NCBI GenBank assembly: GCA_030248065.1
Contig: JASAMV010005288.1
Span: 39,639-103,638 of the forward strand
Source: Rhynchonema sp. JSB1_4
Lineage: Eukaryota > Nematoda > Chromadorea > Monhysterida > Xyalidae
DNA length: 64,000 nucleotides
Direction: 5' to 3'
Shown here: one piece after another, positions 26,001 to 36,053 of the stretch
How the letters are laid out: each line of letters begins with the position of its first letter
Numbering within the stretch: position 1 is the stretch's first letter
The notes under the pieces: generated by a model
What the model saw: the letters and a program-made list of their open reading frames with translations, nothing else
What the model was told of the DNA's origin: nothing
The model's database searches: none
Program-made: the position numbers and the translations under genes

Positions 26001-29000
26001 ATATGTTTGCGAAGTGTCCCAATTTCTGAATGAAATGGAATTTAAACAGGGGCGTTTTTTTTCGCAGCAATCACCTGGCTTCATGCCTTTGTTGATTGCA
26101 GACTTGGCGAGGCGATTGATCTCCTCCAGCCATTGATTGCCTTGCCGGTTGGGTCAACAAATCCCGAATGATCTATGTACGTGAACAGCACGGTCTCTTT
26201 CACTTTCGCAGCGGCAACGAACGTTTGCGCCCAAACGACGGCGTCCACTCCGAACGGGAAGTGTAATTGTTCTGTATGACATTGCTGGGTGTTTCTCATC
26301 ATTACATAATTTTTTTCACGGTGTCACGCCACTAACTGCATAAACCGATCGCTTCCATTTTCTTCATGTTGGTTACCATGGTGCACGAGGACTCGGGCAA
26401 GCAAAATGAATGAATGAATGAGGAAGAGGAATATAATGACACAAAAACCTCAGGTGCCAGATACCGCAATTTGCGCATGCATTCATCAATATGTGCGCTA
26501 ATAAAATTTGTTATTACACCAGCCCACCCACTGAGAACCTGGCTGTACCGCAGCCGCAGCAACACATTAATGACCGGTGATACTAATATTGGTGATTACC
26601 TTGCAGGTAACAAAGGACAAACGCCTAAGGCCAAGCCATGGCAATAAAAACGCACATAACCATTTCTCAAACAGTTTGTGAGTGCCATGTGGTGGTTCAC
26701 TTTTGAAAGAAACTAATTTTAAACGTTTCGCAAACCGAAACAGGAACTCAGGCAATGCCGTGTGGTGTGGTAATTCTGTAAGGAACGCTGTTGTTGGTAA
26801 TTGTTGAATGTAAGTAAATACATAATTTCAAGTTTATAAATATTATCTACCAAAAAACATTAACTGTAACTTACCCACCTGTTGTGAATGAAGGTGCGTT
26901 CATACATGTTTACACGAAAAGTTTATAAATGTTATATGTAAAAAAACGTTAATTATAAATTGTTTAACGGTAACTGTAACTTACCTACCTGTTCTGAATG
27001 AAGGTGCGTTCATAAATGTTCACACGCAAAGTTCATAAATAAAAAACGTTAACTGTAACTTAGGTAACTGTAACTTAACCATCTGTTATGAATGAAGCTG
27101 GGTTGATAAATGTATACAGGAAAAGTTCATAAAATTTGACTGTCAGAAAACATTAACTATAGCTATAGTTTGTTATAGCTTAGCTAACTGTAACTTAACT
27201 ATGTGTTCTGAATGAAACTGTGTTCATAAATGTTGCGGTATCGTAAAATATGAACGGAAAAGGGGGATCCAGGCAACCTAGGTCTAGCCGGCTCCGAGAC
27301 GGGCGCTTGTAGGATACGCAGCAGTTCTCCAAGCAGCAGACATCCGTGCTACCTAGGTAGGGGTGATGGGAAGAGGGGCGCAGTGGGTCTCTCACATATA
27401 TGCAGACTGAACAGCGGCGCCAGCCAGGCAGGCTACAGAAAAGGGGCGCAGGGTGCCATACTTTTCCCGCCAAAAATTAAAACACACCCTGTAATTAGGC
27501 CGTTTTACCGCACGGACCTCGTTTTACATCAAAGACATGGGGGCGCGGGGGCGCGGGGGGGCCGGGGCTGGGTATACGTTACACGCAGCGAGTAATTTGG
27601 TCCGTGCCGCAAATTATGAGCCATTTACTAAGACGAGAGAATAAAAATTGTGCGAATAAATTCGCGCGAGCGCGCGCGCGTTGCGCGAAGATTTTCCAAT
27701 TCCGACACAACAGTGTCTGCAGAGCCATTCATTCCTCATTTCACACCTCTTAACCGCCAATCAATTTAGTTGGTGAGTGACACACAGAATGAGTATAGCG
27801 AGCGCGTTGAGCAAAAGTAAATTACTTAGTAAAATATACTAATATATGTTTAGTTGGACGTTATTATTATTCTTTTTGTGCAAATTGTGTTGATTGATTT
27901 CTTATATATACTCGCGCCTATATTTTTGAAAAAATCGGAAAATGAGTGCGTGGATTGACACACACACTTCAACTGTGTATAACACAGAGAGGCGAGATAA
28001 TCGAGCAACTTTCGTTTTTCACTCATTACGCGCACAGATTGACTGAAATTTAGGAATGGACTTTCACTCAGACACAACATTCACACAAGCCAGTGACAAA
28101 ATTCAGTGGTGCCCAAAATTTCGGACGCCAGAATTGTGTAAAAAAATTTCTGTCTCATTTTTATGGCATGAGCGTGTAACAATCGCTTGACTGCGCGTAT
28201 TACTTTCTCAGCGGAGCGATCATTTAGTTTGAGGCAAAAGTTGAGGTGTTGTTGTTGTGGTAAAATAGTTGATAATTGAAAACGCATAATGAATTGAGTG
28301 GTGCATACATATACGTACGCCCGCACATCTGTGTGCACTACATATATATTCGGTGGTGCGGTGGTGCGCTAATTTTGTTATTTCCATTTCAAATCCTTCT
28401 CTGAACTCTTTCAAACGTTGTGCGCCGCGTTTACTGTATACGTCTGAGGCAGCAGGGTGTGAGTAAATTGCGCTCCGCTAAACAATTGGGAAGACGAACA
28501 CAAGTTTTCTGTTTCTAAATTTCATGCCGATCAAAAAGTGGGATATGCAATCCCCCGCCATTATTCGAAATCAAACTCTAATCGCGTCGGAAAAACGATC
28601 AAACCAAAAAACAAGCGCACCCAATGATCTAGGCGGCGGAATTACTTTCATCTCGCAGCAATTACATACAGTATTACATGCGCAAACATACACGCGCAGC
28701 AAATTATGTAGTGATTAATTGGCGTGCACGCAACAGATAGGCAATAACATTGAGAGCACTGACCTACCGCAAAGAAAGTGCAACTTGGAGCAGTAATTTA
28801 CATACCTACATGTATGTCAGATACTACACGACACATGCCCTGAAGGCCGTTGTTAATGATCTAATGACGTACACTATGGTACATATATTGCATAATTACA
28901 ACAACACTTATTGCAAGGGAGCTCACTATCAGCCGTACACCCGACAGAGATGATTCTGAGTGGCACCCAAAAGTCTGTGAATTGCTTCCAACAGACTAAA

Positions 29001-32000
29001 AAGGACTATATGCTAAACTCACTTTTCTGCGCGCGATCCATACGAGATCAAAGTCATGCTGATTCAGTACGTATTTTTTTGAATAAATGAAATTATGAAA
29101 TAATAACAAAAATGTAGATTTGGGTGTTGCTTACGGTAAGAAAACAGAAGCTATATGATGAGAGACACAATAAACAGCGCAGCGGGCATAATTCTACGAA
29201 CAAAGCAAAAATCAAAATAAGCACAAAACTTTATTATTCGACTAAACAATATAATGAACATAAGAAAAAACACGCGCGGAGCCTGTGTGTTCCATTTTCG
29301 GATGTAGTGCACAATAAGAGCTGCACCATTTTGTACAATAGCTCATGTAGGGAGGGGCAGGCAGGACAATAAAGCAGCCATACTGTCTTTTCGCCTAAAC
29401 TAAAAATCAGCCACAATAAACGAAAAAGCTCTTATATTCAATTGAAATTAGTATACCGAGCGCGCAATCGGACCTATTCTAAGGGATACCCAACCTATCG
29501 CAAGCATTAGGTATCGAGACATAAACTTAACAAAAGAAACAATCCAATCGACGTTTCTACGATTCGACCACCAAAAGTTCGACCATACGCAATAAATGAT
29601 GTCCAACAAAGAACAAAAACTGGCAGAAATTTTTTTAAATTTATGGATTTCAAACTCAACGCTTGAGTGTTGCAAGTATGTACAAGTTTGGCAGTATGGC
29701 AGTTGTTTTAATCACTGTCTATTCGTGAGATCTGTTACAAATCTTAGCGTTATGCTAATTTGTTCTTTAGTCTCTCTTGGACGTGCTGCGTTACAGATTC
29801 ATTACTTGTGCAAACGCACGAGCACAATAAGCATTGCTCTAAGACAGAGCTCAAAAGAGAAACACAGCCAGCGGTATGCATATAACGGTACCTGGTATTA
29901 TCGTTCCGGAGATTGCTAGTTCAGCCCCCTCCCACCAACAAATAAAAGGGCGGGGACTCAACGTTTCCGAATTAGGCCCGCGTGGCACAGCACTGGTTTA
30001 CAATCTTTGAATGCAAAGGAATTTTCTGAAGTTTCAAGCCTGACGTACCCCCGGTGCTTAATCGACAAGCTCAGATGGTTTAGATTAGTAATAGTCTCTT
30101 TTCAAAAGCGCAAAAACAAGGAGTGTACCATACCGTTGGTCGAATACAACGTTCCAAAGATAATACAATTCAATACTCAGCAGCCGGCTATGGTCTTGGC
30201 AAAAACAGAAAACACAAAAATGAATGTATATTCTAAATGACTGTACAGTTATAAACATGACTACTGAACTGAAATAAATGACTTTTTGTTCTGCGTGCAA
30301 AGATCGGGGTGTTTACTTAGCATGGTCATATACAGTCATTACATTGATTAGTCTACATGATTCATTTGTATTAAATGGGCGGGAGGAGAAATTATGAAAT
30401 TTGAGAATTGAGAATTTTCCCACCCCGCGCAAGCTGTGGCATTACCATACATAGCCAGTCGTCGGTCGCAAATTAAAATTACAGCAAACGTATGTACATA
30501 ATTTGGGTTTCACAGGGCTGGCTAACGGGGCATTAGTACGATTTTTAATCCCGCGCCGGCGCGTATGTTTGTTTGACAAAAACTCCATAAAGAACCAAGC
30601 CTGTCATGATGAACTTACTTAAGAGCATGAGAAAGCAAGCAATGAGATAATAACATAGGAAAACTAAGTGGTGAATAAGCCTCTCATGAAATAAAATTAT
30701 ACTACACACCAATTGAAAAAAAAATCAGAATAACAAACCTGAGCTTTGTTGCTGAAACTTTGAGTGATCTGATGAGACGATTTTGATGAAATCCGCAATT
30801 TGGCCGCCCTGCGCTTCGATGAATGCAGCCAGTTTGTGCGTGTGGTCTTTGTCGAACATGTGCACTGAAATATTACAATTTATGGCATTTTGAAACGCCA
30901 GGTTCCTGTTGTTTGGCATGAGTTGAAGAGTAGGAACTCCTATGAACATACCGGGGAATAAGAGTTGTAATGCCGAATAAGCCCTCACGGCGTGAGCCCC
31001 TACTGGCCGTTAATTCGGAAGTATGCATATCTCCGAAATAAGTCCCTGTCTACGGGCATTTTCAGTAACGTTTCATACGCTTAGGGAACATATTATTACT
31101 GCAATAGTGGTGCATCATGCATCGCTTGACGGCATATTGGATTGTACCACTGCAAAAATGAAACATCAGCTATAATCAACCGAATGCATGTCAATCTCAC
31201 TCACATATCATGTGCGACTTTGTGGTGCACGTCAGATCGCACAGTCGGCAGCACACCGCGACCACACCCGTTTCACCGATGTCGACCGATCGAGTGATCG
31301 CAAACGCAATCTCGCTGGATTGATGACGTGCGGATGCAACGTGCATGTCCAATTTGTGCCAACTGAAATGTGCCAATATTATGCATGCTCGTGACGGTAC
31401 GAACCGGAAAATTTCAATTAGTTCGCCACCCACAATCCCCGGCTTGAAGTGGAAAAATTTCCACTTACCCAACAGTTCCCAACTGAATTTTTGTCTTTTT
31501 TATTGGAGTGCCTATTTTCCACCGATTTCCACTTAGAATGGCCCGCTCCGGGGTCTTTAAGCGGAAAACTCGGGTATACGGACTGATGACGACCAGGGGC
31601 CCCGGAGGCCCCATCGGGGTATGGCAATTTTCAATGCAAAGGTCACACACGACTCACTTTGTGAACAGTTCGTTGCACGCATTGCATCGAACGTGCACCA
31701 TTGTGCTGGCAGCGGGACTGACCAGACGCGCCCGCTGCTCGTTGCTCGGCCCGCCCTCGCGCATGTGATTGACCTGAATGAATGAATCATGATATTTGGC
31801 CGATAATATTGTTGTCAACGCAACTGCCGATATGATTCGTGTGTACGCAGCTGGGTCCTAGATGAGAGCGAAGAAATGCATGCAGCGTTGCTATGCACAC
31901 CCTGAGGTGACGACGTGCGTTAACGACAACAAGCATTCCACTGCGTTTGCACGAAACGCTATAGACATTTTCGGCGACAATGTTACTATAACCCCGACCT

Positions 32001-35000
32001 CACGCATTTTGTCATCAAATGAATCGTTTTTAAGCTAAATTTCGAACGATTTCCACGCTCACCAGTTGCACTTTCTGGGCGTGTTTGTCGGTTTTGGTGT
32101 GCAGCTGAAAGTTTGCCTTGAGATGAGTCTTGTATGGACACAGATTGCAGACGTAGTTGCCCGAGATCACACTCATGTCGGCCGCATTCGACTGAGATCG
32201 ATCGAGCTCACAGTGATGTTTCATTTCTTCAACCGTATCCGAACCGTATTGCACGCAGATCAGACATTGGTAGGATCTGATATTCAAGAAGCAAGTCCGA
32301 TTGTTAATCAGTTCCAAGAATATTTTGGGCTTCATTTGTTCTGTTCAACTCTAGAAGTCCATCTTGCAACTAAGCACTTTGCTATTTGCAAGTAAAAATT
32401 TCTAATTTGCAAGTGCAAATTGTCAGTGGCTTGCAATAGATACCAAAGTTTCATGTGGTCTCATAGCACTAGATTTCAGGATAACAAGCAGAAAGTACTT
32501 GTAATTTGCAATTGTAATCATTTGAAAATGACAATAAATCCACTGACCACTGCCGTTCATTTGGACAAGACCTGAACTGTTGCTGTCTCTTCACTAAAAA
32601 CCGCTACCGAAAAGAACACAAACGCTGAAACATCAACCAACTTGGCCGCATCCGGCTGTGCGTCAATGTATTGACACAGATTCGCATTGCAGTCGTTCAA
32701 TATATTCGTCAGAACATCGGGCGAACTCGACCCCATTGGTCCCGGTGAGCCAGTGGTACCGATTTGGGTCGGGCCGACGCCTGCTGTCATCAGGGCCGCG
32801 CCGGCCGCCAGCTTGCTCTGAAACATCACACTGCTTACCGTAACCTGTTACAGTAAGCAATCATTAGCTACCGTAGCCCAGCACTTCGTATACCTGTAAC
32901 ATCATCATGTTCTGTGCGTGTTTGTCGCTCTGCATGTGTATCCTGAGATTGCGCGGTATGGCCGTTTCGTACATGCACACGTCGCAACGGTACCGGTCGG
33001 ATTGGGGCGGTGTGCTGCTCGACATCTGCTCGGGAGTCGAAGGTTGCACTGGGTATCTGGAACAATGGCGTGTATGCAGGTAACATCTAGGGGCTACCGT
33101 AACCCACACTCATTCCAACTACCGTAACCCACATCTTTTCCAACCACTGCACGTAACCCACGCCTATGCCAACTACCGTAACCCACACTCATTGCAACTA
33201 CTGTAAACACGCCTGTTCGAACTACTGTAACACGCCAGTCCATTCCAACTACCGTAGTCCTGTTGCCCACTCCAACTACCGTAACCCGGCAGCCCATTCA
33301 ATTCCAACTATCGTAACCCACCGGGTCGGCTGTTGCGTGGCGGGCGGATCGGCGTGTATGAGCGAATTCGGATCGATCATCGAGTTACCCGCCTGCAACT
33401 CCTGTACGTTGTGCAGATGTTTGTCGGATTGCATGTGAATGCTGAGATTGCCCTTGGTCGTCGTCGAGTATTTACAGATGTCACAACTGCAAAATGTGTT
33501 TATTCTTGGCATGACAGATTTAAATTTCGGATGAAGTGTCAACAAATTAAAATTTGGAGAAAGGTGCTGAATGTAACTGACCGGAACGGCTTGTAGCCGC
33601 AGCTGTACGTCTCGCCGCGGGCCAGTTTCGGATGCGGTCGATTGGTGATACAAAATGCACACGTGACTTCCTCGTCCGAATGTTTCTCCTGCAAGTCGCA
33701 AAAATCCTTTCCGAGTATTTGGAAAGGCGTTTCCAACCTTTTCGAATTGCGCAGAATCGCACCTTCATGTGTATCTCCAACGTCTCCTGGTATTTGTAAT
33801 GCCAGTTGCATTTCGGGCATTTCAGCGTTTTGCAGGAATTGCGCGCGGCAGCCAAATTGGAATGCTGGGCCATCAGGGGTGGAAGACCGGACGGGGTCCC
33901 GGATCGACTGCCGTTTCCGCTCAGGGGCGTTCGACCGCCGACTTTGGCTGATGTTTCACAAACGGCGCACTCACCATTCGCCAGTTTGATGTCCAGGTGC
34001 ACGGGGCACATGTCGGCCTGGAACTGTGCAAAGGTATACATAGGAGGGTAAGGGAGGGAAGATTTTACATCGGACCCCAGGCATGAAATAAGGTCTTGCA
34101 TTTGCACAAACCAACGTGGTTCACGACAACAACCAGGCAACCAACAGTACACAGCTACAGGCCAGTGGCCTGGTGGTATATATGTACATACATACTTTGT
34201 TCTCTGAGAGGATAACAACGGACAGTTTCTCTGGCCGCATTCAGCAGTCTTTGACTGCGCGTCCGAGTTGTTTTCACAGAATGTTCCTTGTTCTATCAGA
34301 GAGCAAAAAGTAACGCTAATTACATACAGTTGTATGGTTGGGCCTCTCAAAGAGTAACCACGAAACATCCTACAGCCAAACACACCTTGCCATACATCTG
34401 GCGTCGTGTGGCCGACATTTCCGTGGCCAACATCAGTGTTCTGGCCAGATCATCACTCATCGCCCGATTGCTGCCCACGTGATTGACCGTGTCCTCAACT
34501 GTGTCCATCGGTGGCGACCTGTCACCCTCAACACCGATGCCACTCAGATCCTGTGCCGAATCAATGTCCATGTCAATGGCCATCCTCAGCAGCTGCAATT
34601 GCTCTCGCGGATCGATCAATAATGAGACATTGTCAATGGTTGTCGTTGTCGTCCTATTGTTGTCACCGTTGTTGTTGTCAGCAGTGTCGTCGTCGTCGTC
34701 GTCGAGTGTCGCGGTGTTGATCTGATGCGTGTCGCGTGCGTGCGACACAAAAGTGTCGTATTCGTCGCTGACGAACAGTCGATTGCACGGCACGCACAGC
34801 CGAATCGGCGAGTCGGTCGCCGGCAGAGTTTGGATAATTTGCGCGCTCGGCGCGAGCACCTCAAATGCTACCGAATCGTCACGGGTCACAATTCGCAGTT
34901 GGCTAATGCACGGCGCAGCGGGAAGGGCATCCAACGCCACCAGATCACTGTAATTCTCCAGATTGTCCGCGCAATCTTCGAGTGATTCGATCACGTATGC

Positions 35001-36001
35001 AGTTGTGCTGTCCTTTGAGTACAGAATTGTTGTGGACGTTGTATTAGTTGTTGATGTTGCAGTGCTGCCACTGAATTGCGCTTGTAGCGGCGCATGCGGC
35101 TGTAAAGTGAGGTTATTAACGTATAGGTGTAATTAAGGAGAATCTACAGTTCTCAGATTACATTCTGGACAGTTCTTCTCACTTGTGTTATAAGGGATCG
35201 TGCACAAGTTTGTACCACTACACGTGTGTACATCTACTGTACCAGCACGTGTACAAATCGGCAAACGTAATGTATGCACGGTACACTACGGGCACAGTAA
35301 AAGTGATAATTCCAGCTCTGCCTATTTTTCAATCGTAAACCGTCTCTTTCTGCGTGTGCGTGCGTAACCTGCACCAAGACAACAAAAAACAAATCTTTAT
35401 TTCATTTGCGCAAGCGCATGGGGACAGTCGCAGTGCATGGCACTAATCCTTTAAACTGCACCATGGGATGAGACGAGGCATCAGTCATGCGAAGCGCCAA
35501 ATTAGGCAGTTCGAAACAATTATCAGTGACTTGTTATAAAAAAGCTTAATTTCAGTAAGTTGAACAAGTAATTATCAAATTAGTTCAGATCGTCAAGTTC
35601 CATCGGTCGCGATTACGTTGACAATGTAAATTTTTATACGGGGACTTTTTTACTTTAAGGTCTATTTATACTTCTGACTTCCGGGAAGTAGAAGTCAAAA
35701 TCCGGAGAAGTCACTACCACGCAGAAGTGCCCGGCAAGGCAGTGATTGCTTGTAGCGATTGCCTGCTCCGCACTGTCCATTGCCCGCTGCCTGCCGTCTA
35801 CTGTTCTTGCTCTGTTCGTGAGCTGACCGAACGGGCAGTCACAAATTTCTGACTGCTACTGCCAGGCAGTCAGAGTATAAACCGACCTTAAATCAGACTT
35901 TATGCATGTACCTTTAATTCCGTAGAATCTGATTGCCGATTTTCGGTCGTCTCCGAGTCCCCGCCGCCAGCGCTCTTCTGATCGTCGTCTTTTGAGATCA
36001 T
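9387..36001 (-). CDS. zfh-2: Zinc-finger homeobox transcription factor, ZFHX3/ZFHX4/zfh-2 orthologue
   Basis: A nuclear DNA-binding regulator that in other animals acts mainly in neural and developmental cell-type control (family knowledge). I reconstructed 35 coding exons with consistent phases: 2635 residues, start ATG at 36001-35999, stop TGA at 9389-9387. Order: acidic Ser/Thr-rich N-terminus, a long C2H2 zinc-finger array, polyGln tracts, homeodomain 1 (about 1617-1677), homeodomain 2 (about 1911-1968), more fingers, homeodomain 3 (about 2289-2348), and C-terminal fingers. Homeodomain sequences are almost those of animal ZFHX proteins. Vertebrate paralogues have four homeodomains; the vertebrate third has no counterpart here, as in insect Zfh2. 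Length lies between the nematode and insect relatives. Intron 11 is about 9.5 kb; most others are 50-800 bases. The start ATG is preceded by a TTTTGCAG acceptor-like site, so 5' UTR splicing or trans-splicing is likely. Confidence 0.95.
9871..10410. mobile_element. hAT-like non-autonomous transposon, first family, copy 2 (540 bp)
   Basis: Ends are CAGGGTTAGATTAAAAAAAG and its near inverse TTTTTTTAATCCAACCCTG. The 8-bp duplication GTCCCTAG is perfect (9863-9870 and 10411-10418). Much of the interior is the reverse complement of the 181-1432 element without its nested MITE. It lies in the zfh-2 intron between exons 33 and 34. Confidence 0.92.
12147..16698 (-). other. zfh-2: zfh-2 exons 20-30 (homeodomains 1 and 2, linker fingers)
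   Basis: Exons: 16698-16438, 16266-15993, 15606-15307, 14956-14781, 14426-14304, 14234-14153, 14068-13929, 13537-13304, 12913-12763, 12694-12567, 12311-12147 (residues 1632-2309). Exon 20 completes homeodomain 1 with [15 protein letters not shown]. Exon 22 has a Gln run. Exon 23 encodes homeodomain 2 with [15 protein letters not shown]. Exons 25-27 carry fingers CNKC, CRHC and CPYC. Exon 30 begins homeodomain 3. Exon 24 also contains an internal GTAACG donor-like site (14344) in the wrong phase for exon 25; the longer form was chosen because it keeps [11 protein letters not shown] in frame. Confidence 0.9.
16865..17009. repeat. Solo MITE end next to a long poly(A) tract
   Basis: The sequence TATAGTCCGTCCACCAGCTC near 16868 matches the terminus of the MITE at 59317-59646. 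It runs into a C-rich patch and then an A tract (16914-17009) broken by only two G residues. It lies in the zfh-2 intron between exons 19 and 20, so the pre-mRNA would carry a poly(U) run of more than 80 bases. Confidence 0.8.
17178..21261 (-). other. zfh-2: zfh-2 exons 12-19 (zinc-finger array, polyQ, start of homeodomain 1)
   Basis: Exons: 21261-21166, 20938-20748, 20602-20354, 19647-19276, 19209-19039, 18951-18681, 18600-18395, 18224-17178 (residues 764-1631). Several fingers are split across introns and only become complete when joined: CAWC over 12/13, CPLC over 13/14, RCWQRNC over 14/15, RCDKC over 15/16 and KCEIC over 16/17. Exon 19 is the largest (1047 bases). It holds one finger (CEQCAKTF), Gln runs of six to ten residues, a Met/Ala/Pro-rich stretch, and ends inside homeodomain 1 at [10 protein letters not shown]. 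Confidence 0.9.
19805..20015. repeat. Inverted-repeat (MITE-like) element
   Basis: The left arm at about 19805-19858 contains TTTTCGAAACGGTGTAAAGG and GAAAGCTCGGTCG. The right arm (about 19945-20015) carries the same words in inverse order and strand, with an extra repeat of TTTACACC units. It fills much of the zfh-2 intron between exons 14 and 15. The boundaries and any target duplication are not clear. Confidence 0.65.
24826..25060. repeat. AT-rich tandem repeat, unit about 100 bp
   Basis: Two to three copies of a unit with AACATT(C/T)ATAAACTTT, ATTGACAATGGATTTATGCA and ACTTTTTTCTATAAG. It is part of the candidate 4.3 kb element. Confidence 0.8.
25795..26025 (-). CDS. Coding-like exon inside the 4.3 kb element, unrecognised
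   Basis: A 77-codon open stretch is bounded by a good acceptor (TTCATTCAG before 26025) and a good donor (TTG, then GTGAGT, at 25795). Its Cys/His-bearing segment ([12 protein letters not shown]...[15 protein letters not shown]) looks protein-like. Directly upstream (26302-26040) a second protein-like stretch reads in two frames: [19 protein letters not shown], then after a frame change [20 protein letters not shown]. That suggests a degenerate gene or an unseen intron. Further minus-strand open pieces lie at about 24400-24600 (with CWCKECW) and 23650-23864. I do not recognise the family; a transposase or other element-borne protein is one possibility. Confidence 0.35.
26820..27235. repeat. 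AT-rich tandem repeat, unit about 110 bp
   Basis: Three to four diverged copies of a unit containing TAACTGTAACTTA, TGTT(C/A/G)TGAATGAA and TTCATAAATGTT. It includes AAGTTTATAAATGTT, the inverse of a word in the repeat at 24826-25060. Confidence 0.8.
30739..36001 (-). other. zfh-2: zfh-2 exons 1-11 (N-terminus and first zinc fingers)
   Basis: Exons in transcript order: 36001-35912, 35099-34386, 34023-33763, 33688-33582, 33486-33322, 33056-32894, 32817-32642, 32276-32063, 31773-31658, 31362-31205, 30864-30739 (residues 1-763). Exon 2 has an Asp run and a finger beginning CVPCNRLF. Exons 3-6 have fingers CPKC, CAFC, CDIC and CDVC; the last two end HMQSDKH. Exon 8 carries [19 protein letters not shown], a signature finger of the ZFHX family. 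One finger is split over exons 10 and 11, which supports that junction. The exon 7 donor (AA before GTTGGT at 32641) was chosen because only it gives the phase exon 8 needs. Confidence 0.88.
33091..33321. repeat. Intronic minisatellite with CAACTACCGTAACCC units
   Basis: About eight irregular units, 20-31 bases each, of CC(A/T)(A/T)(T/G)CCAACTACCGTAACCCAC type. They fill the zfh-2 intron between exons 5 and 6, running almost up to the exon 5 donor. The unit contains TACCGTAA, a word also frequent elsewhere in the window. Confidence 0.85.
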
Positions 36002-36053
36002 GTTGTCACTTTCAGCAATAATTAAGAACTTTTCACTTTCGTTACGTCATCTG
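36002..36053 (-). promoter_or_regulatory. zfh-2: zfh-2 5' leader segment with acceptor site and a two-codon upstream ORF
   Basis: On the minus strand the bases before the start ATG read TTTTGCAG at about 36058-36051, then a leader beginning ATGACGTAA: an upstream ATG with one sense codon and a stop. The GCAG looks like a 3' splice site, used either for a 5' UTR intron or for spliced-leader trans-splicing. I found no promoter motif I can defend. Confidence 0.5.

Larger units (their letters stand above)
23241..27577. mobile_element. Candidate 4.3 kb inverted-repeat DNA element
   Basis: Near both ends lies the inverted pair ATTACAGGGTGTGTTTTA (about 23303 on plus; about 27478-27495 on minus). 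Outside it on each side is a GC-rich tract beginning GTATA, with TTTGATGT between. Inside it on each side is ATCCCCCTTTTCCGTT (about 23454; about 27255 on minus). Together these suggest terminal inverted repeats of roughly 230-330 bases. Tandem repeats with AACATTTATAAACTTT occur in opposite orientation at about 24820-25060 and 26820-27235. Coding-like minus-strand pieces lie between. No target duplication could be fixed, so the superfamily is unknown. Confidence 0.6.
21262..30738 (-). other. zfh-2 intron 11, about 9.5 kb
   Basis: This is by far the longest intron of the gene. Exon 11 ends in phase 1 and exon 12 opens in phase 1, with a clean TTTGCAG acceptor, so I see no missing coding exon between them. 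The intron includes the element at about 23241-27577, AT-rich tandem repeats, and a tRNA-like trace near 29974 with a B-box-like GTTTCAAGCC. Apart from the element I found no supported gene in it. Confidence 0.7.

Noticed and set aside
31085..31140. Small exon between zfh-2 exons 10 and 11 after a TTTTTGCAG site
   Set aside because: In the needed phase it hits a stop, and joining exon 10 directly to exon 11 restores a proper C2H2 finger.
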